A stretch of DNA of 26,082 bases, taken from assembly GCA_023434205.1 (NCBI GenBank), contig JAEYTB010000157.1, positions 1 to 26,082 of the forward strand, read 5' to 3'. Positions 24,355 to 26,082 of the stretch are shown here, piece by piece. Within the stretch, counting starts at the first letter, position 1. Every line of letters starts with the position of its first letter. A program made the position numbers and the translations under genes. The notes beneath the pieces were generated by a model. That model was not told where the DNA came from and ran no database searches. It was given only the letters and a program-made list of their open reading frames with translations. Source of the DNA: Planctomycetota bacterium. Its GTDB lineage: Bacteria > Planctomycetota > Phycisphaerae > Phycisphaerales > UBA1924.

Positions 24355-24960
24355 TCACTCCGTTGGCGCGACCACGACCTTCGCCGGCCGGACGACTCGC
24401 TCGCCCGCGCTGCCCGACAGCATGTACCCCGACTGGAACGTGGACACCACGTGCCCCGGCTCCACGCCCTCGGCGGCCTGCTGCATCACCGCCTCGTGCC
24501 GGCCCGGCTCGAACAGGTCGCCCGGCTGCGGGCTGATCTGCGTCACGCCGTGCTGTGAAAGCGCCTTGAGCAGCTCATCGCGGATCAGCCGCAGGCCGGT
24601 CAGGATCTGCTCGGCGCTCGCCGCGTTGCTGGTCTGGGCCAGGGCCGTGTCGAAGTTGTCCACGACGTTGGCGACGCTGCCGGCCAGCCCCGCGATCCCC
24701 TGCTGCTTCGCCACGACCTCGTTCTGGAGCGCCCGCCGCTGGTAGTTCTGAAAGTCCGCCATCAGCCGCAGCGCCCGCCCGCGAGCATCTTCCAGCTCAG
24801 CTTCGAGCTGCGCGATCCGTTCCTGAACCTCGCCCGCGCCCGGGTCCGAGCCGTGGTCCGTCACGCCAGGGTCCTGCATCCCTTCTGCTGCCATTTCTGA
24901 GCTCCCGTCCTTCACGCCGGACTGCTCCCCCCGTTCGTCCGGCTTCTTTCGCGGCCACAT
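24355..24960 (-). CDS. grpE: GrpE nucleotide exchange factor
   Basis: A 201-residue GrpE, the exchange factor that releases ADP from DnaK. An acidic disordered N-terminus of about 45 residues leads into the long coiled-coil helix (VQERIAQLEAELEDARGRAL then RLMADFQNYQRRA, the usual DFxNxxRR signature). The four-helix bundle (ANVVDNFDTALAQTSN, GLRLIRDELLKALSQHGV) and the C-terminal beta-wing (DLFEPGRHEAVMQQ, VVSTFQSGYMLSG, RVVRPAKVVVA) follow. I favour the ATG at 24960 (MWPRKKPDERG), which has AAGGGA 6 nt upstream; an ATG at 24966 or a GTG at 24975 are in frame. It lies about 27 bp after dnaJ and 3 bp before the fmdB-type gene. No dnaK is seen in the window; it could lie upstream of dnaJ beyond the end. 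Confidence 0.95.
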   Translation of the reverse strand: MWPRKKPDERGEQSGVKDGSSEMAAEGMQDPGVTDHGSDPGAGEVQERIAQLEAELEDARGRALRLMADFQNYQRRALQNEVVAKQQGIAGLAGSVANVVDNFDTALAQTSNAASAEQILTGLRLIRDELLKALSQHGVTQISPQPGDLFEPGRHEAVMQQAAEGVEPGHVVSTFQSGYMLSGSAGERVVRPAKVVVAPTE

Positions 24961-24987
24961 GTGCATTCCCTTCACCGGTGCCCGGCG

Positions 24988-26082
24988 TTACTGCTTCCCA
25001 CCCAGAAAGTCTGCCACCCGCCGCAAGAACCCCTGACTTTCCGGCAAGACCGCGGCGTCTTCCGTCTCCGCGAACTGCCGCAGCAGGTCCTCCTGCTTCT
25101 TGGTCAGCTTCCTGGGAATCTCGATCTTGGTCACGACCACCAGGTCCCCGCGACGGCCGGTCCGCAGGTTGGGCAGGCCCTTGCCCGCGACCCTGAAGTT
25201 TGCCCCGAACTGCGTGCCCTTGGGCACCGTGAGCGTCGCCGGCCCATCCAGGGTCGGGACCTGGATCTCCGCGCCCAGCGACGCCTGCGAAAACCCGATG
25301 GGCATCTCCAGCACCAGGTGATCCCCCTCGCGGTGGTACATCGAGTGCTGCTTCACCCGGATCAGCACGTGCAGGTCGCCGCGCACGCCCTCCCCGCTCG
25401 GCGAGACCTCCGGCGGCGGCGGTTCACCCTCCCCCTGAACCCGAACCGCCTGCCCCTCCTGCACCCCCGCGGGGATCTTCACCGACAACTGCCGCTTGCG
25501 GGGCACGCGCCCCTTCCCGCGGCAGCCATCGCAGAACTCCTTCACGATCTGCCCGCGCCCATGGCACGCGGGGCACGCCGTCACCATCCGGAACATGCCG
25601 CCCATCCCCGACTGCTGCACCCGCCCCTGCCCGCCGCACGTCGGGCACTTCACCGGCTTGCTGCCCGGCTTGGCCCCGCTCCCGGTGCACCTATCGCAGA
25701 TGTCCAAGCGTGTGAACTCAACATCACGCGACGTGCCGGTCGAGACTTCTTCCAGCGAAAGCTCGACCTCGGTCTCCAGGTCAAACCCCCGCGGCACGCC
25801 CCCCCGCTGCCGCCCGCCCTGGAAGCCCCCGAACCCGCCGCCCCCGCCGAAGATGTCGTTGAACATCGAGAAGATGTCCGACACGTCCATCCGCGAGAAG
25901 TCGTGGGCCGCGGCGCCGCGCCCGCGCAGCCCCTCGTGCCCGTACTGGTCGTAGAGCTTGCGCTTCTCCGCGTCGCTGAGGACCTCGTACGCCTCGGCGC
26001 ACTCCTTGAACTTCTGCTCCGCCTCGGCGTCCCCCGGGTTGCGGTCGGGGTGGTACTTCATCGCCAGCCGCCGGTAGGCGCG
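24988..26082 (-). CDS. dnaJ: Chaperone DnaJ, 5'-truncated by the window end
   Basis: Hsp40 co-chaperone that delivers unfolded clients to DnaK and stimulates its ATPase. The visible N-terminal part of the J domain reads RAYRRLAMKYHPDRN with the essential His-Pro-Asp. A Gly/Phe-rich linker follows (DIFGGGGGFGGFQGGRQRGG). All four zinc-binding repeats are present: CDRCTGSG, CPTCGGQG, CPACHGRG and CDGCRGKG. The substrate-binding beta domains (VKIPAGVQEGQAVRVQGEGE, GDLHVLIRVKQH, VPTLDGPATLTVPKGTQFG) and a C-terminal helix complete a type I DnaJ. The frame runs to the last base; about 20-25 N-terminal residues are missing, so the internal ATG at 26061 is not the real start. It is the first visible gene of the dnaJ-grpE-fmdB-acpS unit. 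Confidence 0.96.
   Translation of the reverse strand, partial: RAYRRLAMKYHPDRNPGDAEAEQKFKECAEAYEVLSDAEKRKLYDQYGHEGLRGRGAAAHDFSRMDVSDIFSMFNDIFGGGGGFGGFQGGRQRGGVPRGFDLETEVELSLEEVSTGTSRDVEFTRLDICDRCTGSGAKPGSKPVKCPTCGGQGRVQQSGMGGMFRMVTACPACHGRGQIVKEFCDGCRGKGRVPRKRQLSVKIPAGVQEGQAVRVQGEGEPPPPEVSPSGEGVRGDLHVLIRVKQHSMYHREGDHLVLEMPIGFSQASLGAEIQVPTLDGPATLTVPKGTQFGANFRVAGKGLPNLRTGRRGDLVVVTKIEIPRKLTKKQEDLLRQFAETEDAAVLPESQGFLRRVADFLGGKQ

Noticed and set aside
1..26082. CRISPR array, tRNA, rRNA, insertion sequence or phage genes
   Set aside because: I saw no regularly spaced direct repeats, no cloverleaf-type sequence, no rRNA-like stretch, and no transposase or integrase motifs in the frames.

Overview
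This 26 kb window is very GC-rich bacterial DNA that reads best as Planctomycetota, probably class Phycisphaerae. That placement is an inference from three signs: a secreted protein ending in a PEP-CTERM tail (VPAPASLALLGLGGL then four Arg), a giant surface-type protein whose N-terminus carries FEPLEGRMML (related to the planctomycete LEPR-XLL motif), and coding sequence that strongly prefers C in the third codon position. No rRNA, tRNA, CRISPR array, transposase or phage gene was recognised.

Layout. Positions 1-285 hold the 3' end of an RdgB/HAM1 nucleotide pyrophosphatase, entered through a 50-bp homopolymer stretch that looks like a damaged contig end. mutS (384-3185) follows and converges on a DUF1015 gene (minus strand, to 4591). 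A tightly coupled plus-strand operon (4711-8048) encodes a CtpA-type S41 protease, TsaD (tRNA t6A synthesis) and a GGQ-motif release-factor-like protein. On the minus strand come a PEP-CTERM exported protein with its own TTGACA promoter, about 200-nt leader and terminator, and then a thioredoxin-like protein. A small two-helix membrane protein, an HscB-like J-protein and a racemase-fold protein lacking both catalytic cysteines occupy 9722-11433.

The centre of the window (11834-19816) is one 2660-residue, apparently cysteine-free surface or extracellular protein. It has pre-peptidase-C-like beta modules, a seven-motif GGxF propeller-like region that seems to be inserted inside one of those modules, six modules built around DDHAD-type starts, and four C-terminal repeats of about 110 residues. 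It ends in a strong rho-independent terminator.

The right side carries a minus-strand acyl-CoA synthetase-like gene, a divergent SPOR-domain putative lipoprotein, a secreted HEAT-like protein, and a compact minus-strand chaperone operon dnaJ-grpE-fmdB-acpS whose first gene runs off the window end.

Most of the window is housekeeping (mismatch repair, tRNA modification, protein folding and quality control, cofactor attachment). The candidates for new biology are the giant mosaic protein, the cysteine-less racemase homologue, the orphan GGQ protein in the tsaD operon, and a degenerate heptamer repeat found both upstream of mutS and inside its reading frame next to the ATPase P-loop.
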